Program-made: the position numbers and the translations under genes
The notes under the pieces: model-generated
What the model saw: only the letters and a program-made list of their open reading frames with translations
Databases searched by the model: none
Told to the model about the DNA's origin: nothing
Part shown: piece after piece, positions 12,747-12,835 of the stretch
Position numbering within the stretch: position 1 is the stretch's first letter
Layout: each line of letters begins with the position of its first letter
Assembly (NCBI GenBank): GCA_934553185.1
Contig: CAKTFF010000029.1
Span: forward strand, 1 to 12,835
Length of the DNA stretch: 12,835 nucleotides
Source of the DNA: an uncultured Devosia sp.
GTDB lineage: Bacteria > Pseudomonadota > Alphaproteobacteria > Rhizobiales > Devosiaceae
Direction of reading: 5' to 3'

Positions 12747-12835
12747 GCCTGCTCCCGCGCCGAGCACCGCACTTTCACAATTACGTTTGCGGATGGCAAT
12801 AGCTCACTTGCCGTCGTTACCCTCCCATGCCAGCC

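Overview
The window looks like ordinary chromosomal DNA of an alphaproteobacterium, most likely a member of the Hyphomicrobiales (Rhizobiales) and possibly Devosia-like. The evidence is GC-rich coding, a cysteine-less ribosomal protein S4, a BacA/SbmA-type peptide transporter, a TtcA-inositol phosphatase pair, and several palindromic repeats of the kind scattered between genes in this order. The genus is an impression from protein style. No phage, insertion sequence, CRISPR array, tRNA or rRNA is visible.

Layout, left to right. (1) grxD (monothiol glutaredoxin, +), facing a small Dabb-domain protein (-) across two palindromic elements. (2) Two MFS exporters on the + strand: a monocarboxylate/OFA-like carrier and a Bcr/CflA drug exporter. 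The second converges on an orphan clpP (-) with only 2 bp between the stop codons. (3) A repeat element of about 140 bp, then an arsR-SRPBCC operon (-) with overlapping ATGA junction and a clear candidate operator on its promoter. (4) A 339-bp gene-free stretch with three inverted repeats. (5) A ttcA-inositol monophosphatase operon (-), divergent from an sbmA/bacA-like gene (+). (6) sbmA and rpsD converge on one bidirectional terminator. rpsD (-) has its own promoter and a roughly 120-nt structured leader. (7) An MFS_3 exporter lies downstream of a TrmJ-type RNA methyltransferase (both -). (8) Two tandem RimJ/RimL-like GNAT acetyltransferases (-).

The genes fall into translation and RNA modification (rpsD, ttcA, trmJ-like), redox and protein quality control (grxD, clpP), and export or stress resistance (three MFS carriers, SbmA/BacA, GNATs, ArsR-SRPBCC). 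They look like separate small transcription units rather than one system. I did not find a convincing new multi-gene system. The observations most worth checking are regulatory: the rpsD leader with mutually exclusive hairpins, the relocated sbmA start with a matching promoter and upstream palindrome, the ArsR operator covering a -10 box, and alternating TCATCA/TGATGA half-sites before the first MFS gene.
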